Numbered from the stretch's first letter, positions 50,010 to 59,180 are shown. The stretch is 64,000 nt of DNA from Paracoccaceae bacterium (GCA_021647745.1 JAKIUB010000012.1:10266-74265); one strand, 5' to 3'. Translations and numbers: made by a program. Notes: generated by a model not told the origin, from the letters alone.

Positions 50010-52367
50010 ATGATTTTTGGACTAGACGGGGTCGAGCTTGGCCTGATCATTGTTTTCACGAGCCTGTTTATCGGTATCATGTCAGGCTTTCCGGTGGCGT
50101 TTGCCATTGGCGGGTCGGCAATAGCCGGTTTTGGCATTCTGGCTTTGCTGGATAATTCGGGGATATTGCTGCATGCGGCAATTGACCAGCGCAGCGATGC
50201 CTATTTGGCCTTGGTCAATGAAGGGGTTGCGCGGGATACAATATCGCTATTCAGATACCCGGAATTGCCCACAATCGTTGGTCCGATTTTTGAAGGTGGT
50301 TGGGAAAGAGCGGTAGATCGCAAACTTTCCTTTATTGTCAACCGGATGAACGAACGGGTATTTGCCGGGCAAAGCATCGAAACCCTTTTGGCGGTGGTGA
50401 TGTTCGTGTTGATGGGCGTGACCCTTGAGCGCTCCAAAATTGCGGAAGATCTGCTGACGACCATGGCGCGGGTCTTTGGTCCTTTGCCCGGCGGTCTTGC
50501 TGTTTCGGTTGTGATTGTGGGTGCATTTCTGGCGGCATCCACCGGTATTGTGGGCGCTACCGTGGTGACCATGGGCCTGCTTTCACTCCCCACCATGCTG
50601 CGCAACGGCTATTCGCCGGAGCTGGCGACGGGGGTGATCGCGGCATCGGGCACTCTTGGGCAAATCATTCCGCCCTCGATTGTGATCGTGCTGCTGGGCA
50701 CTTTGGCCGGCGACCTTTATGCCGCCGCGCAAGAGCAGCGCGCTCAGGTGCTTGGCTGCACCGATGCGCTGACCTATCTGGGAGAGGCGGCTGTGCTGTC
50801 GGTTGGCACCCTGTTTCAGGCGGCGCTGTTGCCGGGGATATTTCTGGCCTTCCTTTATGGTCTATACGCTTTCATTTATGCGATGATCCGCCCGCAGAAT
50901 GCGCCACCAATTCCAGCTCTGGCAAATGCGGGTCATGGCGAAGGTAAGCGCCACAGCCTTATCTGGTTCTTGTTTGCACCGCTGTTTGTTGTTGGTCTTG
51001 CCATAGGCATGAATGTGAGCGGCTTCTCGGGTTCGCAAGCCACCTATGTATCCTCTACTCCTGATATCGGTGCTCAGCCTGAACTGCGGACCAATGTTTC
51101 CGAGCAGTGCCAGGTAGCGATGATCGAAAAGCACGGTCAGGAAACGTGGGATGAATCGGTATCCTTGCGCGCTCAGCTTGATGCCATAAAAGCCGAAACC
51201 GGCGCAACTAACGCCGAGCGCACCCCTGAAGAGGTTGCGGTGCTGGTCGCTGAAAAGATCACAAATGCGCCGAAGCTCGGCACCGGCCTGCTGGTGATCC
51301 TGACCTTGGTAACGCTGATTTTTACGACCACATTCGGGGTGGCACCACGGGCTAACAAATTACCGCTGATTGTTGGTGGTCTCGGGGTTTTGTCGGCAAT
51401 ACTGGTTGACGCCTTGTTTATCACGCCCGCATTTACACCGGGGGCGGCATGGGCTCGTCTGGCCATTCCGTTTTTGATGATAGGATATGGGGTGGCCAAG
51501 GCTGGCCCGCGGCTGGGTGAAAATGATATTTTGCGGGTGGTTTTTCCGCCTTTGGTGCTAATTGTAGCGGTGCTAGGGTCTATCCTTGGCGGGATCACCA
51601 ACCCAACGCCGGCAGCAGCGCTTGGTGCGGCCGGGGCAATTTTACTCGCCGCCTATCGCAAATTGAAGGACGAGAACACCTCGGGCAAGTGGATTATCCG
51701 CTCCAGCTTCGCGCTGGTGGTAATGCTGTTGGTCGGGGTTAATTTCGACCTTCGTTCCGGGATAGCGAATGTAAGCTGGCAAAACTGGATCGCCATTATT
51801 GTGGCGCAAGGGGCGTATTTTGTCGCCATGGGGGGGCTGCTTTATGCCTGCTTCACCTTGTTGCGCACCTCGGTGCTATCGCCTGTTGTGCGTGAAACAG
51901 CCAAGGTGACCTCGATGGTTTTTGCTATCCTGATAGGCTCGCAAGTGCTTAATCTGGTGGTCATCTCCTTTGGTGGCGAGGATTACATTCAGGATTTCCT
52001 CAAATCCTTTGATGACGAGTGGAAGGTATTCCTCATCGTGATGGTGGTATTGTTCATTCTCGGCTTTGTGCTCGATTTTCTCGAAATCATCTATATTGTC
52101 ATCCCGATCGTGGGGCCGGTGATCTATGGCGGATCGTTTGACCCCAAATGGGTGACAATCATGATCGCGATCAACCTGCAAACCAGCTTTTTAACCCCGC
52201 CTTTCGGTTTTGCGCTGTTTTACTTGCGCGGGGTGGCACCGCCGCAAGTCACTACCGGGCATATTTATCGGGGTGTGATACCGTTTGTCATCATTCAGGT
52301 AGCAGCACTGGCGATCCTGTGGCTCTTCCCTGTGATCGTGACGATCGTGCCGAACCTGCTCGGCTAA
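50010..52367 (+). CDS. TRAP transporter large permease, enlarged (DctM family)
   Basis: A 785-residue membrane protein, against about 430 for a normal DctM. The DctM core is present in two parts: GAFLAASTGIVGATVVTMGLLSLPTML with QIIPPSIVIVLLGTLAGDLYAAA before about residue 245, and LNLVVISFGG to LDFLEIIYIVIPIVGPVI near the end. An insertion of about 50 residues (HAAIDQRSDAYLALVNEG to ERAVDRKL) lies after the first helices. A long stretch (about 300-520) adds a periplasmic-like segment with a Cys plus several extra helices. The large FcbT3-like group is known to be longer, and this fits it. Confidence 0.88.
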   Translation: MIFGLDGVELGLIIVFTSLFIGIMSGFPVAFAIGGSAIAGFGILALLDNSGILLHAAIDQRSDAYLALVNEGVARDTISLFRYPELPTIVGPIFEGGWERAVDRKLSFIVNRMNERVFAGQSIETLLAVVMFVLMGVTLERSKIAEDLLTTMARVFGPLPGGLAVSVVIVGAFLAASTGIVGATVVTMGLLSLPTMLRNGYSPELATGVIAASGTLGQIIPPSIVIVLLGTLAGDLYAAAQEQRAQVLGCTDALTYLGEAAVLSVGTLFQAALLPGIFLAFLYGLYAFIYAMIRPQNAPPIPALANAGHGEGKRHSLIWFLFAPLFVVGLAIGMNVSGFSGSQATYVSSTPDIGAQPELRTNVSEQCQVAMIEKHGQETWDESVSLRAQLDAIKAETGATNAERTPEEVAVLVAEKITNAPKLGTGLLVILTLVTLIFTTTFGVAPRANKLPLIVGGLGVLSAILVDALFITPAFTPGAAWARLAIPFLMIGYGVAKAGPRLGENDILRVVFPPLVLIVAVLGSILGGITNPTPAAALGAAGAILLAAYRKLKDENTSGKWIIRSSFALVVMLLVGVNFDLRSGIANVSWQNWIAIIVAQGAYFVAMGGLLYACFTLLRTSVLSPVVRETAKVTSMVFAILIGSQVLNLVVISFGGEDYIQDFLKSFDDEWKVFLIVMVVLFILGFVLDFLEIIYIVIPIVGPVIYGGSFDPKWVTIMIAINLQTSFLTPPFGFALFYLRGVAPPQVTTGHIYRGVIPFVIIQVAALAILWLFPVIVTIVPNLLG

Positions 52368-52390
52368 TCTTTGGCTGCCATAAAGATAAA

Positions 52391-52423
52391 AGGAAACGTT
52401 CCGGTGGAGCGTTTCCTTTTTTT
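52391..52423 (+). terminator. Rho-independent terminator after the second TRAP operon
   Basis: AGGAAACG and CGTTTCCT (8-bp stem) around an 11-nt loop, followed by seven T's. It lies 24 nt after the dctM stop. Confidence 0.9.
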
Positions 52424-52454
52424 ATGTCAGTTGAAAAGTGCAGGAAGGGCGGGG

Positions 52455-53273
52455 TTAGTCGCTTTCGAGCCGGGGAAGATGGATGGCGGCAACCTGACGG
52501 GAAATCGGCTGGCTGTCCAGCGGATGGGGTGGCGAGGTGCTGTCATCGCTTTTGAGCGGATGCCAGCCGCCATCATGATAGGTTTCGAGTGGCTGGAACT
52601 TTGATTTATAATCCATCTTCGGGCTGCCCTGCACCCAATAGCCAAGATAAACATAAGGCAAGCCGGATTCGCGGGCGAGGCGGATATGGTCGAGGATCAT
52701 ATAGGTGCCGATACTGTCCTTGGCCAGCTCCGGCTCAAAAAACGAATAGACCATCGACAACCCGTCTTCCAGAATATCACTGAGGCAGACAGCCACCGGC
52801 ACGCTTCTCCCGTTTTTATAGGTCGAGTATTCGACCAGACGGGTATTGACCGGGGTTTCCTCGATCATGGCGCTGAATTCGCTTTCGTCCATACCGGCCA
52901 TGCCGCCTTTGGCGTGGCGGGATTCGAGGTAGCGGTTGAACATCTGGAAATGGGCATCGCGCGCCCACGGGGTTTTGAGGCTGCGGGTCAGGTGGCCATT
53001 TCGTTTCAGCACACGCTTTTGCGAGCGGCTCGGGCTGAAATCCTCAACCTTGACCCGGGCCGACTGGCAGGCGCTGCACGCCGAGCAAGAAGGCCGGTAG
53101 ATGACATTTTGCGAGCGACGAAACCCCTGAGCTGAAAGGGAGTTGTTTAGCGATACGCCGTCTTCATCATAAAGGGTGGTGAAAAGTTTGCGTTCATGCC
53201 TGTCCTCCAGATAGGGGCAGGGCTGGGGCGCGGTCACATAAAACTGGGGGTGTTTGAGCAGGCTGTGGCGCAT
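52455..53273 (-). CDS. bpt: Aspartate/glutamate leucyltransferase (bacterial R-transferase)
   Basis: Adds Leu (from Leu-tRNA) to N-terminal Asp or Glu of proteins, marking them for ClpS/ClpAP degradation. The 272-residue protein has the N-terminal ATE segment with PCPYL and a Cys-rich YRPSCSACSACQSARV, then the GNAT-like C-terminal domain with SMVYSFFEPE and LPYVYLGYWV. The ATG at 53273 has AAGAG upstream; a TTG at 53294 would overlap that ribosome binding site. It is convergent with the second TRAP operon. Confidence 0.9.
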   Translation of the reverse strand: MRHSLLKHPQFYVTAPQPCPYLEDRHERKLFTTLYDEDGVSLNNSLSAQGFRRSQNVIYRPSCSACSACQSARVKVEDFSPSRSQKRVLKRNGHLTRSLKTPWARDAHFQMFNRYLESRHAKGGMAGMDESEFSAMIEETPVNTRLVEYSTYKNGRSVPVAVCLSDILEDGLSMVYSFFEPELAKDSIGTYMILDHIRLARESGLPYVYLGYWVQGSPKMDYKSKFQPLETYHDGGWHPLKSDDSTSPPHPLDSQPISRQVAAIHLPRLESD

Positions 53274-53390
53274 TGGTTTTTTCTCTTGGTTCAATGTAGC
53301 CTAGCAAGAGATTTGCCGGTTGGGCAACAGGTTTTTTTATCCTGTGTTAATGCTCTCCCGCAGCTGGGTTTCTGCGGGAAAGTTTTGGGA

Positions 53391-53822
53391 TTAGGCCGGC
53401 GACGGGGTAGCGTCGAAACCGGGCTTGGGGGCAGGGGGGGTATTTGGTGCATCAACACCACGGGCTTCGCGGTTGTCCATAAACTGGTCAAACTCGGCCT
53501 TGTCCTTGGCTTCGCGCAGCTTGGCCATGAAGCTTTGAAACTCGGCCTGCTCTTCTTCAAGGCGCTTCAGGGTTTCTTCGCGGTAGCTGTCAAAGGCGGT
53601 GTTGCCCGAGCTGCCAGCGCGAATGGTGAAGTTATAGCGGCCGTTTTTGCTAGAGAAGTTATATTTGCCCATGCGTTTGGTTCCGATCATATAAAAGAGG
53701 AGAGCGAGGCCGACGGGCCACAAGAAGATAAAGCCAAGCACCATGGCTGCAATCCATGCACTTTTACCGTATCCGTCCAGCCAGTCACGGCTGTTTTCGA
53801 GCCATAGCTTGATGGTTGACAT
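53391..53822 (-). CDS. DUF2852 family membrane protein
   Basis: A 143-residue protein with one clear hydrophobic segment (about 22-46, SAWIAAMVLGFIFLWPVGLALLFYMIG), then a basic stretch, then a charged coiled-coil-like region (FDSYREETLKRLEEEQAEFQSFMAKLREAKDKAEFDQFM) and a Pro-rich tail. The domain is common in alphaproteobacteria but has no known role. It is alone on its strand, about 80 bp from the TetR gene. Confidence 0.8.
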   Translation of the reverse strand: MSTIKLWLENSRDWLDGYGKSAWIAAMVLGFIFLWPVGLALLFYMIGTKRMGKYNFSSKNGRYNFTIRAGSSGNTAFDSYREETLKRLEEEQAEFQSFMAKLREAKDKAEFDQFMDNREARGVDAPNTPPAPKPGFDATPSPA

Positions 53823-53902
53823 TTTTCGTTCCTTTCGAAGTGAATGTTACTTACATTAACATATATATGCCAGAAATAGATTGGGTCAAGGTATGGCCGG
53901 AG

Positions 53903-54520
53903 TTATTTTGGAATAATGCCCAGACCGCGCAAATATATGCCTGTGCCGCTCTCCAGCAGGTCTTCGGGCGAAAAGGGGGCGCGGCCACCCGGGGTGCCCC
54001 GGGCAAACAGCTCGACCACCCCGTGAGACATCGCCCAGATATGATGGCTGACCATCACCGCAGGCGGGCGGTCTTTGGCGGGCAGGTCGGCCATCAGGGT
54101 TTCGGCGGCGCTGGTCATAACCGAGGAGGCGCGCTCGGCAGCCAGCGCCAGCGCGCTGTTTCCGGCCAGCGACACGCCGGATTCAAACATGGCGATATAA
54201 TGACCGGGGTAGCGCTTGGCAAAGGCCAGATAGGCGCGGCCCACTTTGGAAAGGGCACTGATCGGGGTGGGTTTTCCACCATTATAGGCGTGTTCCAGCA
54301 GGTCGCCAAACAGGATATACCCTTGGCGGGCGATCTCGGCAATCAGCTCGTTGCGGCCCTTGAAGTGCCGATAGGGGGCAGCGGCCGATACCCCGGCTTG
54401 GCGCGCTGCCTCGGCCAAGGTAAAGCCCTGCGGCCCGCGCTCGGTGATCAGCTTTAGCGTGGCTTCGACCAGCGCCTGCCGCAGGTTTCCGTGGTGATAT
54501 GGCTTGCGGGTCTGGCTCAC
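53903..54520 (-). CDS. TetR/AcrR family transcriptional regulator
   Basis: A 205-residue regulator. The DNA-binding helix-turn-helix is at about 13-58 (ALVEATLKLITERGPQGFTLAEAARQAGVSAAAPYRHFKGRNELIAEIA). The C-terminal ligand-binding part is alpha-helical. Its ATG overlaps the ppk2 stop codon by 4 nt, so it is last in the ATPase-metA-ppk2-tetR chain. The target is unknown. Confidence 0.85.
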   Translation of the reverse strand: MSQTRKPYHHGNLRQALVEATLKLITERGPQGFTLAEAARQAGVSAAAPYRHFKGRNELIAEIARQGYILFGDLLEHAYNGGKPTPISALSKVGRAYLAFAKRYPGHYIAMFESGVSLAGNSALALAAERASSVMTSAAETLMADLPAKDRPPAVMVSHHIWAMSHGVVELFARGTPGGRAPFSPEDLLESGTGIYLRGLGIIPK

Positions 54521-55398
54521 GTATCGCCCTCTAACCCCATGCGCGCGGGGCTGCCGCAGAGGCGGTTGTCTATTTCCATCAAGGCGGTCCGGTCTTTTTC
54601 CGTATAGTCAAAATGCGAGAGAATCAGCTTGATCACCGCCAGGCGCGCACGTTTTTTGTCATCAGAGCGGATGACATGCCACGGCGAGGTATCAGTGTGG
54701 CTTTGCTCGAACATCTCGCCAATTGCGGTTGAGTATTTGTTCCATTTGCTTAGGCCTTTCACATCGACCTCAGAGAGCTTCCAGTGCTTGAGCCGGTCAC
54801 TTTCCCGGCTCAAAAACCGGCGGAGCTGTTCGGCGCGCCCGACGGTCAGCCAGATCTTGATCAGGGTGATCCCGTCATTAACCAGCATTTCCTCGAATTT
54901 GGGAACCTGGCGAAAGAATTTTTTTCGCTGATCATCACTGCACCAGCCAAAGACCTTTTCAACCACGGCGCGATTATACCAGCTACGGTCAAAAAACACG
55001 ATCTCGCCAGCCGCGGGCAGGTGGCTGATATAGCGCTGAAAATACCATTGGGATTGCTCGGCATCGGTGGGTTTAGCCAGCGCTACCACTTGGGCACCTC
55101 GCGGATTGAGGTTTTCGCGCAGGCGCTTGATACTGCCACCTTTGCCTGCGGCATCGCGCCCCTCGAAAACTACGGCAATACGCTGGCCGCTGGCCTTGGC
55201 CCAGGCTTGCAGCTTGACCAGCTCGACTTGCAGCGCGTCTATCTCGTCAATATAAACACTGTTTTTCATAGTCTTTTCATAGGGATATTGAGGGTTCATT
55301 ATCCCCTTTTTGCCGCGATTTTCGATACGTGCACGAATTTTGGCGGGTGCTTCCTGCTCAAAATAGCGGCTGATGGCGCTGTCAAAAGGTTTGTTCAT
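54517..55398 (-). CDS. ppk2: Polyphosphate kinase 2
   Basis: A 293-residue cytoplasmic kinase moving phosphate between polyphosphate and nucleotides (NDP/NTP). Walker A-like FEGRDAAGKGG is at about residues 79-89, lid and catalytic segment DRSWYNRAVVEKVFGWC follow, and the tail LSHFDYTEKDRT is typical. Single-domain PPK2 class I by length. It lies 17 nt after metA and overlaps the TetR gene by 4 nt. Confidence 0.9.
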   Translation of the reverse strand: MNKPFDSAISRYFEQEAPAKIRARIENRGKKGIMNPQYPYEKTMKNSVYIDEIDALQVELVKLQAWAKASGQRIAVVFEGRDAAGKGGSIKRLRENLNPRGAQVVALAKPTDAEQSQWYFQRYISHLPAAGEIVFFDRSWYNRAVVEKVFGWCSDDQRKKFFRQVPKFEEMLVNDGITLIKIWLTVGRAEQLRRFLSRESDRLKHWKLSEVDVKGLSKWNKYSTAIGEMFEQSHTDTSPWHVIRSDDKKRARLAVIKLILSHFDYTEKDRTALMEIDNRLCGSPARMGLEGDT

Positions 55399-55415
55399 CC
55401 TGGCCTCCGGTTTTG

Positions 55416-56339
55416 TTATTTTGAATCACCTTCGAGAATTTTTTCGAGGTCTATATTTGTGGTTTGATATATTTCGTTAATCCAGTTGCCATAAAGCAGG
55501 TGCGCATGGCTGCGCCAGCGGTTTTCGGGGGGCTGGCGCGGGTCGTCCTGCGGAAAATAATCTCTTGGCACATCGATTTTTGCGCTCTTGGCAAGATCGC
55601 GCCGGTATTCCTGATCCAGCGTGTCGCTGTCATATTCCAGATGGTTGAAGATATAGAGCGCGCGGTGCGCCTTGTCTTCGATCAGGCAGGGGCCAACCTC
55701 GTCGGAGTGCATCAGAATATCCAGCCCCTTGGGCAGATCCTGCTCGCGCACCTCGGTCCAGCGGCTGACCGGCACGGTAAAATCATCTGAGAATCCGCGC
55801 AGGTAATGCGAGGCGGGGGCGAGGTTTTTGTGGCGATAACAGCCAAAATGCTTGGCCGGCAGCATGTGTTTTGGCACGCCGTGGTGGTGATAGACCAGCG
55901 CCATGCCGCCCCAGCACACCCCGAAGGTCGACAGCACGTTGGTTTGGGTCCAGTCCATCACCTCCTTCATTTCGTCCCAGTAGGAGACCTGCTCGAAAGG
56001 CAGGTGCTCGATCGGCGCGCCGGTGATGATCAGGCCGTCGAATTTTCGGTGTTTGATATCCTGAAACGATTGGTAAAACGAGGCCATATGGGCGGCAGAG
56101 GCGTTTTTGGCGTTGTGTTCGGTCATGCGGATCAGGGTCAGCTCTATCTGGATCGGGCTGGCACCGATCAGGCGGGCAAACTGGGTTTCGGTTTGCTCTT
56201 TGAGGGGCATCAGGTTGAGCAGGCCTATTTGTAGTGGCCGGACCTCTTGCCGGTTGGCTGTTTCTTCGTCCATAATATTTACGCCCTCATGGCGCAAAAT
56301 ATCATAAGCAGGCAAGCTGGAGGGGATACGGATGGGCAT
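55416..56339 (-). CDS. metA: MetA-family homoserine O-acyltransferase, predicted acetyl-CoA dependent
   Basis: A 307-residue enzyme activating homoserine for methionine synthesis. The nucleophile is Cys142 in FGVCWGGMAL. The family HPEYD motif near the C-terminus reads HLEYD, keeping the catalytic His and Glu. Residue 111 is Glu (GAPIEHLPFEQ); from work on Bacillus MetA, Glu at 111 favours acetyl-CoA while Gly favours succinyl-CoA. I therefore predict O-acetylhomoserine as product. Its ATG directly follows the ATPase stop. There is no gap for a riboswitch. Confidence 0.9.
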   Translation of the reverse strand: MPIRIPSSLPAYDILRHEGVNIMDEETANRQEVRPLQIGLLNLMPLKEQTETQFARLIGASPIQIELTLIRMTEHNAKNASAAHMASFYQSFQDIKHRKFDGLIITGAPIEHLPFEQVSYWDEMKEVMDWTQTNVLSTFGVCWGGMALVYHHHGVPKHMLPAKHFGCYRHKNLAPASHYLRGFSDDFTVPVSRWTEVREQDLPKGLDILMHSDEVGPCLIEDKAHRALYIFNHLEYDSDTLDQEYRRDLAKSAKIDVPRDYFPQDDPRQPPENRWRSHAHLLYGNWINEIYQTTNIDLEKILEGDSK

Positions 56340-57203
56340 CTAGCTATTCCGGTCTATGGCTTGACCGATCAGGTCGGTAAAATCTTGTGGGTCGCGGATA
56401 TGGCGCAGCTCGTCAGCAGCTATGCTGATACCCCAGTTTTTGGCGATGGCGCTATAGCGCGGCAGGCGGCTTTCCAGCAGCTCGCCATACCCCCAGCGGA
56501 TAAAATCATCAGGGTCGACCATATCGGGGGCTACGCTGTGCAAAGTCAGGTATTCCTCCCACTTTTGCAGCAAAAAACCCTGCCGGTAATACATCGGCTT
56601 GGGGGCGGCATCAAAGCGGGTGCGTAGCTCGGTGGTGTGGCCCTCGTTGCCTTTTATCCATACCGGCAAGGTGGCGGCGGAAAGCGCCTTTAGCACCGGA
56701 TCATCGGGATTGTTGCCATCGACAACCTCGCAAATAGAGCCGGAGGTGTCGCAGACAAAATGCCGATAGCCATAGATATCAACCGCTTTGTCAGCGAAAC
56801 GGGGGGTATCACGCACCGCCGCCTGCTCGGCCAGCCGGTGCTGGTTTTGGCGGGTCTGGTAGGTGTCAAAGGCGATACCACCCTTGGCGGCATCACCGGG
56901 CTTACCGAGATAACTGGAAAGCGGGGCGAGGTTTTCAAAGGTGATATTGGAAGCAATATAGATTGAATCACTGCGCAATAGCTCGCGCAAAAAAGGCACC
57001 TTCATGGCTTCGCGCTTGAAGTTGTCGACAATATGCTCATCCATGTAGCGGGTGCCGATCCGGTAATCGACGGAATAGTGATACCATTCGCCCCCGCCGC
57101 GCAGCATTTCGGACAGGTAGGTTTTTCCCAAGCCCGACATGCCGATTAGCGCCACGCGTTTATGCGCGGCCCCGTGCCACTCTTTTGCTGAATTATATAG
57201 CAT
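56340..57203 (-). CDS. P-loop ATPase of unknown function
   Basis: A 287-residue cytoplasmic protein. Walker A is GMSGLGKT at about residues 21-28. The remainder has no domain I recognise; a FRYWHY-type SVDYRIG and an internal YGYRHFVCDTSGSICE segment are visible. The stop codon touches metA, so the two are translated together, followed by ppk2 and tetR. A methionine or polyphosphate link is possible but not shown. Confidence 0.7.
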   Translation of the reverse strand: MLYNSAKEWHGAAHKRVALIGMSGLGKTYLSEMLRGGGEWYHYSVDYRIGTRYMDEHIVDNFKREAMKVPFLRELLRSDSIYIASNITFENLAPLSSYLGKPGDAAKGGIAFDTYQTRQNQHRLAEQAAVRDTPRFADKAVDIYGYRHFVCDTSGSICEVVDGNNPDDPVLKALSAATLPVWIKGNEGHTTELRTRFDAAPKPMYYRQGFLLQKWEEYLTLHSVAPDMVDPDDFIRWGYGELLESRLPRYSAIAKNWGISIAADELRHIRDPQDFTDLIGQAIDRNS

Positions 57204-57303
57204 GGCTGCCTCCGCTCGTATCGTCTCTTTCAGATATAGGAGCGGTGGCCGCTTGAAAAGCCCCTTCTAGGAACCGCGCTGACGGCAAGGAGGGGAAGGG
57301 ATT

Positions 57304-57336
57304 AAAAAGGGCCGCTATATATTTGCGGCCCTTTTT
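57304..57336. terminator. Terminator after ctaD
   Basis: AAAAAGGGCCGC (57304-57315) and GCGGCCCTTTTT (57325-57336) form a 12-bp stem with a 9-nt loop. It lies 23 nt after the ctaD stop on the minus strand, with T-rich sequence on both sides. Confidence 0.9.
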
Positions 57337-57358
57337 AATGTATTGGCTTTCAGGGCCA

Positions 57359-59029
57359 TTAATGCTTGCCTTTGTCCCACATATCAGGGGTTGGCAGCTG
57401 CTCGAACGTATGCTCGGGCGGCGGGTTGGGCAGGGTCCATTCCAGCGTATCGGCATGCTCGCCCCAATAGGCATTCTCTTCGACCTTTTTGCCCCAGCGC
57501 AGGGTGTAGATGATGATGCCGATGAAGAAGACAAACGAGCCAAACGAGATGAAAGCGCCGATCGAGGAGACGTAGTTCCAGAGCGCAAACTGCTCGGGGT
57601 AGTCCAGATAGCGGCGCGGCATGCCGTTGCGGCCAAGGAAATGCTGCGGGAAGAAGGTGATGTTGGAGCCGATGAACATGGCCCAGAAATGCAGCTTGCC
57701 GGCCCATTCGGGGTATTGGCGGCCCGACATCTTGCCGATCCAGTAATAAATACCGGCAAAGATACAAAATATCGCACCAAGCGACATTACATAGTGGAAG
57801 TGGGCGACCACATAATAGGTGTCATGATAGCCACGATCCAGCGGCGCCTGACTGAGAACGACGCCCGTAACACCGCCAACGGTGAACAGGAATAAAAAAC
57901 CCATCGCCCATAGCATCGGGGTTTTGAACTCGATCGAGCCGCCCCACATGGTGGCGATCCAGCTAAAGACCTTGACCCCGGTTGGCACCGCGATCACCAT
58001 CGTGGCCAGCATGAAATAGCTTTGCTGGGTGGTAGATAGCCCCACCGTATACATATGGTGCGCCCAGACCACAAAGCCCAGCACGCCGATGGCGACCATC
58101 GCATATATCATCGGCAGGTAGCCAAAAATAGGCTTTTTGGAAAAGGTGGAGATGATGTGGCTGATAATACCAAAACCCGGCAAAATGAGCATATAAACCT
58201 CGGGATGGCCAAAGAACCATAACAGGTGCTGGTAAAGCACAGGGTCGCCGCCGCCTGCGGGGTCAAAGAAGGTGGTGCCGAAATTGCGGTCTGTCAGCAG
58301 CATGGTGATGGCGCCGGCCAGCACGGGCAATGATAACAAAATAAGGAAGGCGGTAACAAAGATAGACCACGCAAAAAGCGGGGTTTTGTGCAGGGTCATG
58401 CCCGGTGCGCGCATATTGAGGAAGGTGGTGATCATGTTGATCGCGCCCAAAATACTTGAGGCCCCCGAAACGTGAACCGCAAAAATGGCCAGATCCATCG
58501 AATAGCCACCCTCAAGCGTGGATAGCGGCGGGTAAAGCACCCAGCCCACGCCCGAGCCTAGCTGGCCATTACCGCCCGGTGCAAGAAGCGACGCCACACC
58601 AAGCGCGGTGCCACAAACATAAAGCCAGTAAGAAAGGTTGTTAAGGCGCGGAAAGGCCATATCCGGCGCGCCGATCATCAGCGGCATGAAATAGTTGCCA
58701 AAGCCGCCAAACAGTGCCGGAATAACCACAAAGAACATCATCAGGATGCCGTGATAGGTGATCAGTACATTCCAGAGGTGGCCATTGGGGGTACACTCGC
58801 CAACAGCCGCAGCGGTCAGCCGCGCGCCCTCTTCGCACATATATTGAACCCCGGGGTTCATCAGCTCCATGCGCATATAGACGGTTAGCAGAACCGAAAT
58901 AAACCCGACAACCGCTGCCGTAAACAGATAGAGAATACCGATGTCTTTATGATTGGTAGACATAAACCAGCGGGTAAAAAAACCTGGTCGGGCATGATCA
59001 TCGTGGTCGTTGGAGGCTGCGTTTGCCAT
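57359..59029 (-). CDS. ctaD: Cytochrome c oxidase subunit I (aa3 type)
   Basis: The catalytic, proton-pumping subunit of aerobic respiration, 556 residues with 12 hydrophobic segments. Heme and copper ligands are visible: LITYHGILMMFFVVIP (heme a His), HPEVYMLILPGFGIISH (CuB His and cross-linked Tyr), WAHHMYTVG (CuB His pair) and HFHYVMSLGAIF (heme His pair). The ATG at 59029 follows GGAGAATATCC; upstream frame extensions lack homology. Subunits II and III are not nearby. A perfect FNR-type box lies 109-122 nt upstream. Confidence 0.96.
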   Translation of the reverse strand: MANAASNDHDDHARPGFFTRWFMSTNHKDIGILYLFTAAVVGFISVLLTVYMRMELMNPGVQYMCEEGARLTAAAVGECTPNGHLWNVLITYHGILMMFFVVIPALFGGFGNYFMPLMIGAPDMAFPRLNNLSYWLYVCGTALGVASLLAPGGNGQLGSGVGWVLYPPLSTLEGGYSMDLAIFAVHVSGASSILGAINMITTFLNMRAPGMTLHKTPLFAWSIFVTAFLILLSLPVLAGAITMLLTDRNFGTTFFDPAGGGDPVLYQHLLWFFGHPEVYMLILPGFGIISHIISTFSKKPIFGYLPMIYAMVAIGVLGFVVWAHHMYTVGLSTTQQSYFMLATMVIAVPTGVKVFSWIATMWGGSIEFKTPMLWAMGFLFLFTVGGVTGVVLSQAPLDRGYHDTYYVVAHFHYVMSLGAIFCIFAGIYYWIGKMSGRQYPEWAGKLHFWAMFIGSNITFFPQHFLGRNGMPRRYLDYPEQFALWNYVSSIGAFISFGSFVFFIGIIIYTLRWGKKVEENAYWGEHADTLEWTLPNPPPEHTFEQLPTPDMWDKGKH

Positions 59030-59137
59030 GGATATTCTCCTGATATGTCCCTGATACGACGAATCCTTTTGCGGTTTCGCCTCACTCCCGTTTTTTACTT
59101 GGATAGCGTAATGGCTCTTCTTTCTCAACTGCAATGA

Positions 59138-59151
59138 TTGATCTAGATCAA
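59138..59151. promoter_or_regulatory. FNR/FnrL-type box upstream of ctaD
   Basis: TTGATCTAGATCAA matches the FNR consensus TTGAT-N4-ATCAA exactly. It lies upstream of ctaD and beyond the terminator of the cytochrome c gene. Oxygen control of the aa3 oxidase by FnrL is the natural reading. Whether it activates or represses depends on the start site, which I cannot place. Confidence 0.75.
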
Positions 59152-59180
59152 GTTTTTGCCCCTCGGTGCTTTTGGGCAAC

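Noticed and set aside
56340..56400. SAM riboswitch upstream of metA
   Set aside because: metA starts right after the ATPase stop codon, leaving no room for a riboswitch.
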